A DNA stretch of 64,000 nucleotides, from positions 1,178,001 through 1,242,000 of the forward strand of contig JACKBQ010000002.1 in the NCBI GenBank assembly GCA_020634455.1, given 5' to 3'. Each line of letters starts with the position of its first letter. Within the stretch, counting starts at the first letter, position 1. Shown here in pieces: positions 41,269-50,887 of the stretch. Position numbers and translations under genes: made by a program. Source of the stretch: Ardenticatenaceae bacterium (GTDB lineage: Bacteria > Chloroflexota > Anaerolineae > Promineifilales > Promineifilaceae). A model generated the notes under the pieces. It had not been told where the DNA came from and made no database searches. It worked only from the letters and a program-made list of their open reading frames with translations.

Positions 41269-42402
41269 ATGAAAAAGTTGGTTTGGCTGGTTTTGGTTTT
41301 ATTTTTGGCGGCTTGTGGCGGTGCTGTAGAAACGGCCGTACCGCCCACCAGCGCGCCTGTTGCAGAGGCTGCTATTGAAGTTGTGCCCACGGTCACCGTT
41401 CCGCCGCCACCGCCTACCAGCACCCGCCGCCCCACCGCCATCCCGCCGACGCCACAGCAGCCCACACGCCCGGCAACGGCCGTACCACCTACCGCAACGG
41501 CCGTACCCCCAATGCCAGATGTGCCCGCCATGCTTTGGCTGCCTTACGCCACTGGCAACTACGGCCAGCCCGTCCTCATGCTGGAGAATGGCGACCTTGC
41601 ACCGCAGCAGGTGCCCGTGGCGGTCGAGATATTTTTCGACTACCAGGCTGGCTGGCTGGCTTATGGCAGCCAGTTTTGGGCACCAACCGCCAACCAGCAG
41701 TCTGTGACCGATTTGCACCTGTATAATTTTGCCACGGGCGAAGATGCAGTTTGGGCCGAGCAGGCTGGCCGTGCCGCCATCTCTCCGCTGCAAATGTTTG
41801 GCGAGCCTCCCTCCGTCGCTGCGGCAATTCACAACGGCCAGGGCTTTGATCTGATTTTGCTGCGCGGGGCGGAAAACCGAACGGTGCGGGTTGAGGATAT
41901 TGACCCTTATTTCTCATGGTCGCCAGACGGCCGTTTGCTTGCCTACCTGCGCCAAAATGAACTGTTTGTAACGGATGCGGCCAGTGATTCTGGGAATCCA
42001 CCAATTGCTAGCGGCGTGTACGCCAACAGCGGCTGGATTGGCGATGCACCGCTCTGGCTGGGTGATTCTGGCTACCTGCTTTACGCAGATGCGCCATTCA
42101 CCATTGTGGCGGCGGATGGCAGCGAGACGATTGTGCCAACGGCCGTTGATGGCAGCGTGTTGGGTGGGGAACGGCCGTTTGCCATGCTCTACTCCCCCGC
42201 CACCAACCAGCTCATCGCCGAAACCGACGGCATGTTTGGCCCCGGCGCAGCCATTTACCAGTTAAGCGATGATTTTGCAACGGCCGAAATCATCGAACAG
42301 TTCGACGACGCCCAACTGGTAGGCTGGCACGAAGTAGGGCAAAGTATCATCCTGAGCATCAGCGGCGAACCCACAATCTTGGCCCTGACATCTGAGAATT
42401 GA
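41269..42402 (+). CDS. lipoprotein with Pro/Thr stalk and beta-propeller-like repeats
   Basis: A 377-residue protein. The lipobox LFLAAC (Cys about 16) is followed by a TPP-rich stalk to about residue 90, then a domain with propeller-type repeats (VEDIDPYFSWSPDGRLLAYL, SGYLLYADAPFTIVAADG). The SPDGRLLAY blade is typical of TolB/WD40-like six-bladed propellers. No enzymatic motif is visible. It starts 29 bp after lplA and could be in its operon. The stalk holds three ACGGCCGT sites, which encode Thr-Ala-Val. Confidence 0.75.
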   Translation: MKKLVWLVLVLFLAACGGAVETAVPPTSAPVAEAAIEVVPTVTVPPPPPTSTRRPTAIPPTPQQPTRPATAVPPTATAVPPMPDVPAMLWLPYATGNYGQPVLMLENGDLAPQQVPVAVEIFFDYQAGWLAYGSQFWAPTANQQSVTDLHLYNFATGEDAVWAEQAGRAAISPLQMFGEPPSVAAAIHNGQGFDLILLRGAENRTVRVEDIDPYFSWSPDGRLLAYLRQNELFVTDAASDSGNPPIASGVYANSGWIGDAPLWLGDSGYLLYADAPFTIVAADGSETIVPTAVDGSVLGGERPFAMLYSPATNQLIAETDGMFGPGAAIYQLSDDFATAEIIEQFDDAQLVGWHEVGQSIILSISGEPTILALTSEN

Positions 42403-42600
42403 TTGCTTCGAAATTTTTGATGTCATCCCAGGCACGAATTACTGAAAGAATTTATCGAACTATTCATAGACATTTTGACGCAGTGCGTTGATACTGTGTG
42501 GTGTGCTTCGTTGATTGTTGAGGTGTACGCGCTGGGTCAGTCTGTGGCATAAATTCTGCCAAAGTGGAGCCACACAAGTGGTACACATGGAGGTAATGAA

Positions 42601-44088
42601 ATGTTTATGGGACGGAGCAAGTTCAGGTTTATTCTCCCCTTTGTGCTTGGTTTAAGTTTGTTTATGGTTTTGCTGCTGGTGGTGCAGATGCCGCCAACGG
42701 CCGCACAGGTGAGCGGCACGCCAGAGCCAGTGGCTTACCTGCCGCTTGTGCTGCGGGACGGCACGCCTCCTACGCCAACGCCGCCGCCCATCGAGCCGGG
42801 TGCGCCGTGGCTTGAGCAGAGTACGATCACCATTTCCTCATACCAGTACGACCATCCCGACTGCCTGATTGCCACCTTCCCGGGCGATTTTGTGTATCCG
42901 TACCCACGCATCAACCATGATTGCGTTTTCCAAAAGCCGCGCGCGGATCGCACGTTTGAGGCCATTACGTTGCACAATAGCTATGTGGCGGTGACCGTTT
43001 TGCCGGAGATGGGCGGGCGGCTCTATCGCTGGCAAGACAAGGTGACGGGCCGCCAGCTGCTGTACGCCAATTCGGTGCTGAAGCCGACGGCATGGGGTTG
43101 GCGCGGCTGGTGGCTGGCCAGCGGCGGCATCGAGTGGGCCTTCCCCACCGATGAGCATGGCCTGAACGAGTATCGCCCGTGGGACTTCACGACCGAGGTA
43201 CTGAGCGATATCGTCTCCATCACCGTGAGTGATGTGGAGGACCAGACGGGGATGACGGTGGGGGCAACGATTTCGTTGGATCGCGACCACATCTACATGA
43301 CGCTGGCTCCGTTTGTGGTGAATGACACGGCCGTTTCCCACACCTACCAATATTGGCTCAACGCGATGATTGCTTTGGGCGACAACACAACCAACGATCA
43401 GACCGAATTTATCATCCCGGCCACCGAGGTGCAGGTGCATTCCCGTGACGCCAACGCCAGCTACCTACCCTCTGCTGGGGATTGGATGAACTGGCCAGAG
43501 CATAACGGCCGTTTCTTCCAAATCTATGGCACGTGGACTCATTACCTTGGTTTTTTTGCCCCCAACCTGAACGCAGGCTTTACTGGCGTCTACGACCACA
43601 CGGCACAGCAAGGTATCGTGCGTGTGTTTGATGTGGCTCAGATGCCGGGCAACAAATTCTTCGGCCCGGCCAACCTGGAGCCGAATTTGTACACAATTGA
43701 CGACAGCGTGTACGTGGAGATGTGGAGCAGCGGCGTCACGCCCGACTTCTGGACCTACGTGAACTTGGGTGCGGGGCAGTCCAAAAGTTGGACAGAGCGC
43801 TGGTACCCGGTTAGCCATCTGGGTACGTTTGACATGGCCAACGAGTTTGGTGCGCTGCGGGTGGATGAGATATCTACCGGGGCGGAGATTGGCTTGCAGG
43901 TAACGGCCATAACAACCGGCACGCTCTCACTCTTGGTAGATGGCACCCAGATGGCTAGCTGGCCCGGCCCCTTTGCCCCTGAGCAGACGGTGGATTTGGT
44001 GTGGGAACGGCCGTTGGGCCTAGTTGGCTCCCTCACCGTCCAGCTTTTGGATGCGCACAATCAAATCATGATCGCATTTGCCCCCTAA
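42601..44088 (+). CDS. secreted DUF5107-type protein
   Basis: A 495-residue protein with a signal/anchor at about 9-30 (FILPFVLGLSLFMVLLLVV) and a short TP-rich stalk. The main domain starts at about 60 with IATFPGDFVYPYPRI and VAVTVLPEMGGRLYRWQDK. This MGGRLYR strand with the following WLASGGIEWAFPTDEHG is characteristic of DUF5107, a galactose-mutarotase-like fold found in putative glycan-active proteins. GGAGG lies 7 bp before the ATG. The fold suggests carbohydrate binding or processing outside the cell, unproven. Confidence 0.8.
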   Translation: MFMGRSKFRFILPFVLGLSLFMVLLLVVQMPPTAAQVSGTPEPVAYLPLVLRDGTPPTPTPPPIEPGAPWLEQSTITISSYQYDHPDCLIATFPGDFVYPYPRINHDCVFQKPRADRTFEAITLHNSYVAVTVLPEMGGRLYRWQDKVTGRQLLYANSVLKPTAWGWRGWWLASGGIEWAFPTDEHGLNEYRPWDFTTEVLSDIVSITVSDVEDQTGMTVGATISLDRDHIYMTLAPFVVNDTAVSHTYQYWLNAMIALGDNTTNDQTEFIIPATEVQVHSRDANASYLPSAGDWMNWPEHNGRFFQIYGTWTHYLGFFAPNLNAGFTGVYDHTAQQGIVRVFDVAQMPGNKFFGPANLEPNLYTIDDSVYVEMWSSGVTPDFWTYVNLGAGQSKSWTERWYPVSHLGTFDMANEFGALRVDEISTGAEIGLQVTAITTGTLSLLVDGTQMASWPGPFAPEQTVDLVWERPLGLVGSLTVQLLDAHNQIMIAFAP

Positions 44089-44228
44089 AATGAAACGGCT
44101 TGGAGCCCTCAGTGGTTTGCCGCACCTCTTAGGCTTCCAATAAATCTTCAAATGTTGTGACAATAATCACCCCGCAATAATGCCGTTGGCTACTGTCTGC
44201 CAGCAGCAAAAATCGCTACCGTTGCAAT

Positions 44229-46325
44229 ATGCAGGCCTTGTCTACCTTTTTTGAGAACAATCTCACCCTCATCTACTTTTTCTACGGGTTAGCCTTTTTT
44301 TGCATGGGGCTGCTCGTCTGGATTGAGTCCGGGCGCGCCTCCTCCTTCCGCTTGGCGCGGGCGATGGGGCCGCTGGCTGGTTTTGGCCTGGTGCATGGTC
44401 TGCATGAATGGTTCGAGATGTTTCAGCGCCTGGGCGCTGCCGGAGCCGCCAACATCCCCGCCTGGCTGCTGCTAGACGAGGTGCGTGTCGCTCATCTGGC
44501 CTTTTCATTTGCTCTCCTGGTCATATTTGGCATTCGCCTCATCTACCTATCCCGACGCGACGAATCTCGCTATGAAAAACTGTTTGCTTATCTGGCGGCA
44601 GGTGGCTTGCTGGGCATTTGGGGGCTAAGTTTGTTGCTCACCAACTGGATTTACCAGCCCGCGCCAGACGAATTTATTGCCGCCGGGGATGCGCTTTCTC
44701 GTTACATTTTGGGCATTCCGGGGGCCGTGTTGGCGTCGTGGGCTATCATCCTAGAGCAGCGGACCTTTCGGCGGCTAGAAATGCCCGACACCGGACGCGA
44801 TTTGCTGCGGGCCGCCCTGGCCTTGTTTATTTACGGTGTGTTTGGCCAGGCGTTCCCTAAAGCTAGCTTTTTGTTTCCAGCGAATGTGGTGAATGCCACG
44901 CTTTTTGCTGAACTGTTTGGTATTCCCGTCCAGCTTTTTCGGCTGATGATGGCGGCGTTGATGGCCATTTTTATTGTGCGGGCGCTGCGGGCATTTGAAA
45001 TTGAGCGGCAACGCAATCTTGCCAAGGCGAATGAGGCGAGACTGGTAGCCCAGGAAGAGGCGCTGGCCATCCAAACCCAAAGCAAGCGAGAGACGGATAA
45101 GTTGAATGCAGAATTGCAAACGGCCGTTCATGATCTCACCCTCCTCTTTGACCTCTCCCGTACCCTGGCCGCTACCCTGAACCGGCAAGAACTGCTTAAC
45201 CAGGCCGCCAGCCAAATTTGCCGCAGCTTGCCGTACGTGCAAACCAGCCTCATCATCCTGCGCAACCGGCCCGATGAGCCATTGCGCTGCCAAACCCATG
45301 CTGGTTACGATCAGCTGCCTTATCGGGGCACGCCCGCCTGCCACGAAGGGCAGGTATTAGTTGCGCAAACGCTGCAATCAACTCAGCCCGCCATTTATGT
45401 GGATGGCCACCCGGTGGGGATGCCGCTGGTGCAAAATGGCCAGGCTGAGGCTGAAGTGCGGTTGCCTATGGGTAACTGCCTGCTAGGATTCCCGCTCGGC
45501 GATATTAATTCGGTGTGTGGCGGCCTGGTTTTGGGCTTGCAGCCAGAGATGACCTTGCTACGCCAGCGGGATTTATACCTGCTGGAGGCGATTGCCAGCC
45601 AGCTCACCATCGCTATCGAAAACGCCACGCGCTATGGTGAATCACAAGCACGCGAGACGCTGCGTGGCGAACTGCTGCATCAGGTGGTGTCGGCGCAAGA
45701 GCGGGAGCGGCAGCGCATTGCCCGTGAGCTGCACGATGGCACAGGCCAGGCGCTGACGGCGCTTGGGCTGGGTTTTGCCGCCGCCAGCGAAAATGTACAG
45801 CATGATCAAGCGCTGGCGGCTGCCCAGCTCTCTGAGCTAAAAACGATGAGTACCCAGGCGCTGCAAGATCTGCGGGACTTAATTCGTGATTTACGGCCGT
45901 CTCTCCTCGATGATTTGGGGTTGGTGCCTGCATTACAGAGCCAGGTGCAACTTTTTGCCGAGCGTACCGGGGTGCAGACGGATTTTGTGTTAAACGGCCG
46001 TCGCCAACGAGTGCAGCCAGAAATTGAAACCATTGTCTTTCGTATTGCCCAAGAGGCGCTGACCAATGTGGCCAAACATGCACACGCCCAGCGGGTGACG
46101 GTCGAAATTGGCTTTACTGACAACCTGCTAGACCTGGCAGTCCGCGATGATGGTTGGGGCTTTGAACCCAAGACTGTCTTTGAAGCGCCAGATGGCAGCC
46201 GCCAGATGTGGGGGTTGCTGGGGATGCAGGAGCGCGTGGCGTTGGTGGGCGGTAGTTGTGTGGTGCATTCACAACCGGGGCGGGGTACGGCCGTTCAGGT
46301 CTCAATCCCAATTACGGCTGTATAA
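44229..46325 (+). CDS. NarX-type membrane sensor histidine kinase
   Basis: A 698-residue sensor. About seven membrane helices (to about residue 255) are followed by a coiled coil, a GAF domain (about 300-465) with RSLPYVQTSLIILRNRPDE and a HisKA_3 domain with RERQRIARELHDGTGQALTA (acceptor His), then HATPase with FRIAQEALTNVAKHA and DDGWGFEP. HisKA_3 kinases act on LuxR-type regulators; the next gene encodes one. The pair adjoins the cytochrome/NrfD operon (convergent), so it may sense redox state or an electron acceptor. The GAF ligand is unknown. No SD is visible at the ATG. Confidence 0.88.
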   Translation: MQALSTFFENNLTLIYFFYGLAFFCMGLLVWIESGRASSFRLARAMGPLAGFGLVHGLHEWFEMFQRLGAAGAANIPAWLLLDEVRVAHLAFSFALLVIFGIRLIYLSRRDESRYEKLFAYLAAGGLLGIWGLSLLLTNWIYQPAPDEFIAAGDALSRYILGIPGAVLASWAIILEQRTFRRLEMPDTGRDLLRAALALFIYGVFGQAFPKASFLFPANVVNATLFAELFGIPVQLFRLMMAALMAIFIVRALRAFEIERQRNLAKANEARLVAQEEALAIQTQSKRETDKLNAELQTAVHDLTLLFDLSRTLAATLNRQELLNQAASQICRSLPYVQTSLIILRNRPDEPLRCQTHAGYDQLPYRGTPACHEGQVLVAQTLQSTQPAIYVDGHPVGMPLVQNGQAEAEVRLPMGNCLLGFPLGDINSVCGGLVLGLQPEMTLLRQRDLYLLEAIASQLTIAIENATRYGESQARETLRGELLHQVVSAQERERQRIARELHDGTGQALTALGLGFAAASENVQHDQALAAAQLSELKTMSTQALQDLRDLIRDLRPSLLDDLGLVPALQSQVQLFAERTGVQTDFVLNGRRQRVQPEIETIVFRIAQEALTNVAKHAHAQRVTVEIGFTDNLLDLAVRDDGWGFEPKTVFEAPDGSRQMWGLLGMQERVALVGGSCVVHSQPGRGTAVQVSIPITAV

Positions 46326-46329
46326 AATC

Positions 46330-46402
46330 TATCTACAGATTAACGCAGATTAGCGCAGATTGTCATAAAAAATCTGCGTGAATCTGCGCTAATCTGCGGA
46401 TG
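46330..46402. repeat. tandem-word palindrome (CGCAGATT family)
   Basis: ACGCAGATTAGCGCAGATTG faces AATCTGCGTGAATCTGCGC and CTAATCTGCGG across a short loop. It lies between the kinase and its regulator gene. Confidence 0.85.
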
Positions 46403-46419
46403 TGCAGTAGGAGGTGAGG

Positions 46420-47079
46420 ATGTCTAAAATTAAGCTGGTGCTGGCCGATGACCATGCCGTGGTGCGTTCTGGGCTGCGGATGTTGCTGCAAGCGCAGCCA
46501 GACATGGAAATTGTGGGCGAAGCGGAATCGGGCACCGAGGCGCTGCGCCAGGTCCAAACCCTCCAGCCAGACGTCATCCTCATGGATATCCAGATGCCGG
46601 GGATGAACGGCATTGAGGCGACGCGGCAGATAAAGGGTGTGGGGGTGGATACGGCCGTACTAGCCCTGACCATGCACGAAGACGATCAATACTTTTTTGA
46701 AATGCTCCAGGCTGGCGCTTCTGGCTACCTGCCCAAGCGAGCTGCACCGGACGAACTGGTTCGCGCCATCCGCACGGTTAGCCGTGGCGAAGTGTTTCTT
46801 TACCCGTCGCTTGCCACCCGGCTGGTGCAAAATTACCTGGGTGGGGATGGCGGTGGCGACGCAGTTACGCTCGTTAGTGATTTAACACCACGTGAACAGG
46901 AAGTGCTGGTGCTTATAGCCGAGGGGCTCACCAATCCCGAAATTGCCGAGAAGCTGGTCATCAGCGTAAAAACAGTAGACCGCCACCGCGAAAACATTAT
47001 GCGCAAGCTCAACCTGCACAGCCGAATTGAGCTGGTGAAATATGCGCTGCGGTCTGGTTTGATTGATTTGGAGGAATAG
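46420..47079 (+). CDS. NarL/LuxR-family response regulator
   Basis: A 219-residue regulator. The ATG at 46420 (MSKIKLVLADDHAVVRSGLR) has AGGAGG 5 bp upstream. The receiver domain has LADDHAVV, DVILMDIQMPGMNGIEA (acceptor Asp) and LALTMHEDD. A LuxR-type HTH lies at about 150-215 (LTPREQEVLVLIAEGLTNPE, then VKTVDRHRENIMRKL). It is the clear partner of the upstream HisKA_3 kinase. Its targets probably include the nearby respiratory operon, but no binding site was recognised. Confidence 0.92.
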   Translation: MSKIKLVLADDHAVVRSGLRMLLQAQPDMEIVGEAESGTEALRQVQTLQPDVILMDIQMPGMNGIEATRQIKGVGVDTAVLALTMHEDDQYFFEMLQAGASGYLPKRAAPDELVRAIRTVSRGEVFLYPSLATRLVQNYLGGDGGGDAVTLVSDLTPREQEVLVLIAEGLTNPEIAEKLVISVKTVDRHRENIMRKLNLHSRIELVKYALRSGLIDLEE

Positions 47080-47087
47080 ATGAGGGG

Positions 47088-47116
47088 GTAGAGACGTTGC
47101 ACTGCAACGTCTCTAC
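47088..47116. repeat. perfect 14-bp palindrome between convergent genes
   Basis: GTAGAGACGTTGCA and TGCAACGTCTCTAC flank a single C. Perfect arms and position between the regulator and the two-CW gene ends fit a bidirectional transcript-end hairpin, though it lacks a strong T-run. I recall similar GTAGAGACGTTGCA repeats in cyanobacteria, but could not check. Confidence 0.8.
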
Positions 47117-47121
47117 GAGAA

Positions 47122-47439
47122 TCAAGCAAAGGAGGGGGCTTCGTTATACATTGGGCAGGTCAGGCAGTCGTCTGGCAGATGGCCTTCGGTGCGGGTGCGC
47201 ACTAACCAGCAGGGTGCCATTTGCTGGGTAAAGCCTGGGCACTCTTCGCGTGATGCTTCATCACATTGTTTGAAGGCCCAGCATCTGTCTGCTTTTTGGG
47301 TGGGAACGGCCGCTTCCGCTTCCCATCGGTCCACCAGCCAGTTCATCGCATAGCCAATGCCCATTACCACCGCCAGCGGCACCACACAGCGCAGCGCAAA
47401 TAAAAGCACCATTGTGAAAGTCGCTTGTGTTCCGTTCAT
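47122..47439 (-). CDS. two-CW domain small membrane protein
   Basis: A 105-residue protein with one membrane helix (about 8-35: LLFALRCVVPLAVVMGI) followed by a Cys-rich soluble tail. Pattern: CWAFKQC, ECPGF, PCWLVRTRT, then CLTCPMYN. These paired Cys-Trp motifs match the two-CW domain seen in sensor and redox proteins, probably a metal or [Fe-S] site. It is the last gene of the cytochrome/ferredoxin/NrfD run, so it is likely an accessory subunit. Its helix resembles that of the 40-residue protein at 50888. Confidence 0.7.
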   Translation of the reverse strand: MNGTQATFTMVLLFALRCVVPLAVVMGIGYAMNWLVDRWEAEAAVPTQKADRCWAFKQCDEASREECPGFTQQMAPCWLVRTRTEGHLPDDCLTCPMYNEAPSFA

Positions 47440-47526
47440 GAGTCTAAACCTCGCTCAAAATAGCCACTGAGAGCAAAAAGAAAATGAAAGAATCTCTAAT
47501 TTCTCCGAGCTCTCTGTGGCCCAAAA

Positions 47527-48780
47527 TCAATCGGTTGGCACGGCTACTGGTTTGGCGATTGCTGGCTCAACGGCCGTTTCTGGCAGTGAACTGTGATCCA
47601 CAATACCTAGATAGCGTACGCCAAGCGTAAAGCCCAGCAAGCCGTAAGCAATCACGCCCAGCCCTACCAAAATTTCTACCAGAGCCGGTTTGTAAGCAGC
47701 GTACAGCGGTTCTAGCTGCGTAGGCAGCATCGTGAAAGCGACCATCTGCCCCACAATGTTTGTATCCCAACGGTAGGCAACCAATCCGCCAACCGCCAGA
47801 GCCAGCGCCAGCAGTTGCAGCCTGGGTTGCTGCCTCAGCCGCTTGCTTACCAAAATGACCGCCGGGACAAAAATGCCCAGCAGCAGCTCGCCAATCCAAA
47901 AGTTAAAGGCCAACGCCCCACTGGTAAGAATGTGCAAGCCTTCGGTGCGACCCGGTTCCAGCGTGTATTCCATGCCTAGCGTGTCCCAAAAGCGCAGGTA
48001 CAGGTAGCCAAACAGCATCCAGCCAATTACCTGCATCACCTTGTCCAGAATGTCATCTCGCACGTTGGCGCGTTCGGAAAAGAGGACAGACAGTTTGGAA
48101 GCCAGCACCGTGAGCGCCAGGCCGCCAATGACGGCCGAAACGATGAACAGCACCGCTAAACTCGGCTTGTACCAAATCGGTCGCGCCTTGAGCACGCCGT
48201 AGGTTGCGCCCAAAGAAGATTGGTGCAGCAGCGAAAAGCCGAGGCCAAAAATCGCCAAAATCGGGGCAAATTTATGGATGCCGTGCAGCCGATGGCTCAA
48301 TTTAGGCCAGCGGGCTTTGAACCAGCTTGCTTCACCAAAGATAGGCAGCACTTCCAGCAGCAGCACAGTGAAGTAGAAGATGACGCACATTGTCACTTCC
48401 CACAGGGGCGAGTGGATGTTCCAGAACACCACAGCGTGCCAGAAGCGGTCGGGACGGCCGATGTCCATGAGTAAGCAAAGCATGGCCATGCTGTAGCCCA
48501 AGAAACCAACGAAGACGGCCGTTCGCGCCAACGGCTGTAGCTGCTTCCAACCAAATAAATAGACGGCCGCTGAGAGGGTAAACGCCCCCGCGCTCAAGGC
48601 AATCGCCGACAGGTCAATGCCAATCCACAAGCCCCAGGGCACCACATCGGTCAGATTGGTCACCACCAGGCCGTTGATGAATACGGTAAGCGCTGCGCCA
48701 ACGGCCGTTACCATTAAAACAGCCAGCAAAATAATCCAGAGCGGGAATACAGCGCGGTGTAGTTTTATTTTCTGGTTCAT
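47527..48780 (-). CDS. NrfD/PsrC-like quinone-interacting membrane subunit
   Basis: A 417-residue protein with about ten hydrophobic segments, the size of NrfD-family subunits that hand electrons between quinol and an Fe-S partner. Segments include FPLWIILLAVLMVTAVGA, VFVGFLGYSMAMLCLLMDIG and the RPDRFWHAVVFWNIHSPLWE stretch, typical of PsrC/ActC/HybB. It overlaps the upstream ferredoxin gene by 4 bp. With the ferredoxin and multihaem cytochrome it forms a CISM-like module without a catalytic molybdenum subunit here, so the acceptor enzyme must be the cytochrome itself or an unlinked protein. Confidence 0.88.
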   Translation of the reverse strand: MNQKIKLHRAVFPLWIILLAVLMVTAVGAALTVFINGLVVTNLTDVVPWGLWIGIDLSAIALSAGAFTLSAAVYLFGWKQLQPLARTAVFVGFLGYSMAMLCLLMDIGRPDRFWHAVVFWNIHSPLWEVTMCVIFYFTVLLLEVLPIFGEASWFKARWPKLSHRLHGIHKFAPILAIFGLGFSLLHQSSLGATYGVLKARPIWYKPSLAVLFIVSAVIGGLALTVLASKLSVLFSERANVRDDILDKVMQVIGWMLFGYLYLRFWDTLGMEYTLEPGRTEGLHILTSGALAFNFWIGELLLGIFVPAVILVSKRLRQQPRLQLLALALAVGGLVAYRWDTNIVGQMVAFTMLPTQLEPLYAAYKPALVEILVGLGVIAYGLLGFTLGVRYLGIVDHSSLPETAVEPAIAKPVAVPTD

Positions 48781-49559
48781 GAAACACCTTCCTCAACAAC
48801 TTCTTCGCGGCGGGCGGGCAGGTAATAAACACGCGGGTTGGTGCCCAAATCGTTGCGCAGCCGCACCGACGGATATTTGGCTAATGCCACGCTCACTGGT
48901 GAATTCGGATCGTTCAAATCGCCAAACATGCGGGCACTAGTGGGGCAGGCAGCCACGCAGGCGGGGGTTGCTTGCCGATCAATGCCGGGCATGAGTCCTT
49001 GCTCCAGGCCACGATCAATGCGGTGGAAGCAGAAGGTGCATTTTTCAGCTACGCCACGCGGACGCCGCTCGATTTCCGGTTCGCCCCATTCGGGAACGGC
49101 CGTATTCACCGCAGTGTTCTTGTCCCAATTGAAGGTTCGTGCGCCGTAAGGGCAGGCCAATTGGCAATACCGACAGCCAATGCACTTCTCATAATCCATC
49201 ATCACAATGCCGTCGGCGCGGTGGTAGGTGGCCCCAACCGGACAAATGTCTACGCAGGGTGCGTTTTCGCAGTGCATACAAGGCACTGGGGCGTAAACCG
49301 CTTCGCCATTGATTGGTTCCAGCTCGATCATTCGGTTCCAAGGGGCGTCGGCGCGGGTGTCGTTGTGGGCCTGGCAAGCCAGACTACATTCGCCGCAGCC
49401 TACGCATTTGGCCTGGTCAATCACCATCGCCCAGCGGTACGGGCTGCTGTCTTTTGCGTCTGGTAGTGGGTTTCTGTTGGCGGCGATGGTGACGGTGGTA
49501 ACGGCCGTTCCCACAGCTGCCAGCCTGATAAAATCGCGTCGCCCAACTTTATTGTTCAT
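48777..49559 (-). CDS. Tat-exported four-cluster ferredoxin subunit (NrfC/HybA-like)
   Basis: A 260-residue subunit. The ATG at 49559 (MNNKVGRRDFIRLAAVG) has GGAGG 5 bp upstream. The twin-arginine signal is GRRDFIRLAA. Four [4Fe-4S] Cys sets are visible: CVGCGECSLACQAH, CMHCENAPCVDICPVGA, CIGCRYCQLACPYGA and CTFC with CVAACPTSA. The twin-arginine signal puts it outside the membrane, between the octahaem cytochrome and the NrfD-like subunit, whose genes overlap it on both sides (11 and 4 bp). It should conduct electrons in a quinone-linked respiratory complex. Confidence 0.92.
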   Translation of the reverse strand: MNNKVGRRDFIRLAAVGTAVTTVTIAANRNPLPDAKDSSPYRWAMVIDQAKCVGCGECSLACQAHNDTRADAPWNRMIELEPINGEAVYAPVPCMHCENAPCVDICPVGATYHRADGIVMMDYEKCIGCRYCQLACPYGARTFNWDKNTAVNTAVPEWGEPEIERRPRGVAEKCTFCFHRIDRGLEQGLMPGIDRQATPACVAACPTSARMFGDLNDPNSPVSVALAKYPSVRLRNDLGTNPRVYYLPARREEVVEEGVS

Positions 49560-50478
49560 TACGACCTCCATATTGCTCGGCGCGTAATTTGGCTTGCCAT
49601 TTTTCTAACCACGGCGAGCCAACCAGCCCAAACGCCATGCCAATCAGCGCGGCTAAAACCGCAAAGTTGAAAGGACTGTTGACTGATGGCTGGGTTGTGC
49701 TCACATTGCTGTTGCTTTCCGGGTGATCTGCGGGCAGAAAACTGGCTTCTAGCACCATCGCTTCAGCCTGTGCCTGCGGGGCAGAGCCGTCTGGCATGTG
49801 CATGTCCTCTTTGTGGCAGGTGGCGCAAGTTTCTGTGCCAACGGCAAAGGTGTGGCTAATTTGGCTGTGCCCATTGCCCAGCGGTTCGCTTTTCGTCCCC
49901 AGATGGCAATCGGTACAAAGTAATCCTTCTTCTGCATGAGCCGTAAAAGTGAAGAAATGCGTTTCTTCCTTGTGGCAGGTGCGGCAAGTGTCTTGCATAC
50001 TGCCCTGGCGCAATTCGTTGGAATGTGGATTGTGGCAGCGAGCGCAAGTGAGTTCTTCTTGCCCGTGTACGCTGGTTTCCCATTCGGCAAAGGTGTCTAC
50101 GTGGCACTCACCACAGAGGCGTGACGAGATGTCGGTTTGCATTATTTTCTGCGGATGCTCCGCCGGGTTGGAGGGGTGGCAGGTTTCGCAAGCAACGCCT
50201 TCTTTGTTGTAGGTTCCGGTTGCTGGGTTGTAGCCAGTGGTGTGGCAGCTCAGGCATTCTTGCGGGTTGCCCGCTTCGGCCCAGGCAGCCAAAAAGCCCT
50301 CGGCTACGCTGGCGTGGCCGTGGACGCTGTTTTCCCATTGAGCGGTTACCGCTTCGTGGCAGTCGCCGCAATCATCGGAACCATAAACTTCTGGTTCGGT
50401 TTGGGCCTGGGTCACAGCGAACGTCACGAAGCCCAAAATCAGTGCGAAAGTCACCCCCATCAAGATTCGTTTGAACAT
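49549..50478 (-). CDS. membrane-anchored octahaem cytochrome c
   Basis: A 309-residue protein with a signal peptide (about 1-26), eight CxxCH haem sites (CGDCH 37, CLSCH 75, CETCH 97, then CGECH, CARCH, CRTCH, CTDCH, CATCH) and a C-terminal membrane helix (FAVLAALIGMAFGLVGSPWL). Extra His residues in HGH, HSN and HTF may be axial ligands. The spacing resembles c554/NapC-superfamily reductases. Its first-gene position and overlap with the ferredoxin gene imply a complex with it and NrfD. Whether it reduces nitrite, tetrathionate or just relays electrons cannot be told. AGGAG precedes the ATG. Confidence 0.9.
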   Translation of the reverse strand: MFKRILMGVTFALILGFVTFAVTQAQTEPEVYGSDDCGDCHEAVTAQWENSVHGHASVAEGFLAAWAEAGNPQECLSCHTTGYNPATGTYNKEGVACETCHPSNPAEHPQKIMQTDISSRLCGECHVDTFAEWETSVHGQEELTCARCHNPHSNELRQGSMQDTCRTCHKEETHFFTFTAHAEEGLLCTDCHLGTKSEPLGNGHSQISHTFAVGTETCATCHKEDMHMPDGSAPQAQAEAMVLEASFLPADHPESNSNVSTTQPSVNSPFNFAVLAALIGMAFGLVGSPWLEKWQAKLRAEQYGGRNEQ

Positions 50479-50887
50479 AGGATGCTCCTGTTTAAAAACC
50501 TCCGGGAGGCTTTGTAAAAGCCTCGAACACAGACTCAGCTTCCCGGAGGATGTGCAAAGAAAGGTGTAAAATCAGCCAAAAAAGGCTTGTATTTAGTTTA
50601 GAAAATAGAAGGAGGCGGGTAAATCAGGTGTGCGGCGTATTTTGTTTTGGGGGTTTTGCCCCACACAAAAATGGGGCGTTTTCGGAGAGTTTTGCCAATT
50701 TTGGGCTGTTTTGCCCAGCGTTGGTGTGATTTTAGCGAATTTGAGCGAGTTTGTGGGGGAATTTCCCCAAAGAAAGATGGCGTGGTTGCCGAATAGACGG
50801 CCGTTCCCACTCCCTCTATTCTATTTCCATACCGATTTGTAATTTGGCACCTACATCGCCAGATGGCGATAGTGCAGGAGGTTTAAG
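50479..50887. other. 409-bp spacer upstream of the respiratory operon
   Basis: Holds the CCTCCGGGAGG repeat, a G/T-rich stretch with short self-complementary TTTTGCCCCAC / TGGGGCGTTTT pieces, one ACGGCCGT and a CATCGCCAGATGGCGATAGTG hairpin near 50852. It is the likely control region of the cytochrome operon and of the divergent 40-residue gene. I recognise no operator. Confidence 0.5.
50496..50553. repeat. CCTCCGGGAGG-family inverted repeat
   Basis: AACCTCCGGGAGGCTTTGT faces AGCTTCCCGGAGGATGTG. It matches the 31575 element in its ends. It lies upstream of the octahaem cytochrome ATG. Confidence 0.65.

Noticed and set aside
50598..50842. Two opposite 70-codon frames in the cytochrome operon leader
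   Set aside because: Both are in a biased G/T-rich stretch with no SD; they look random.
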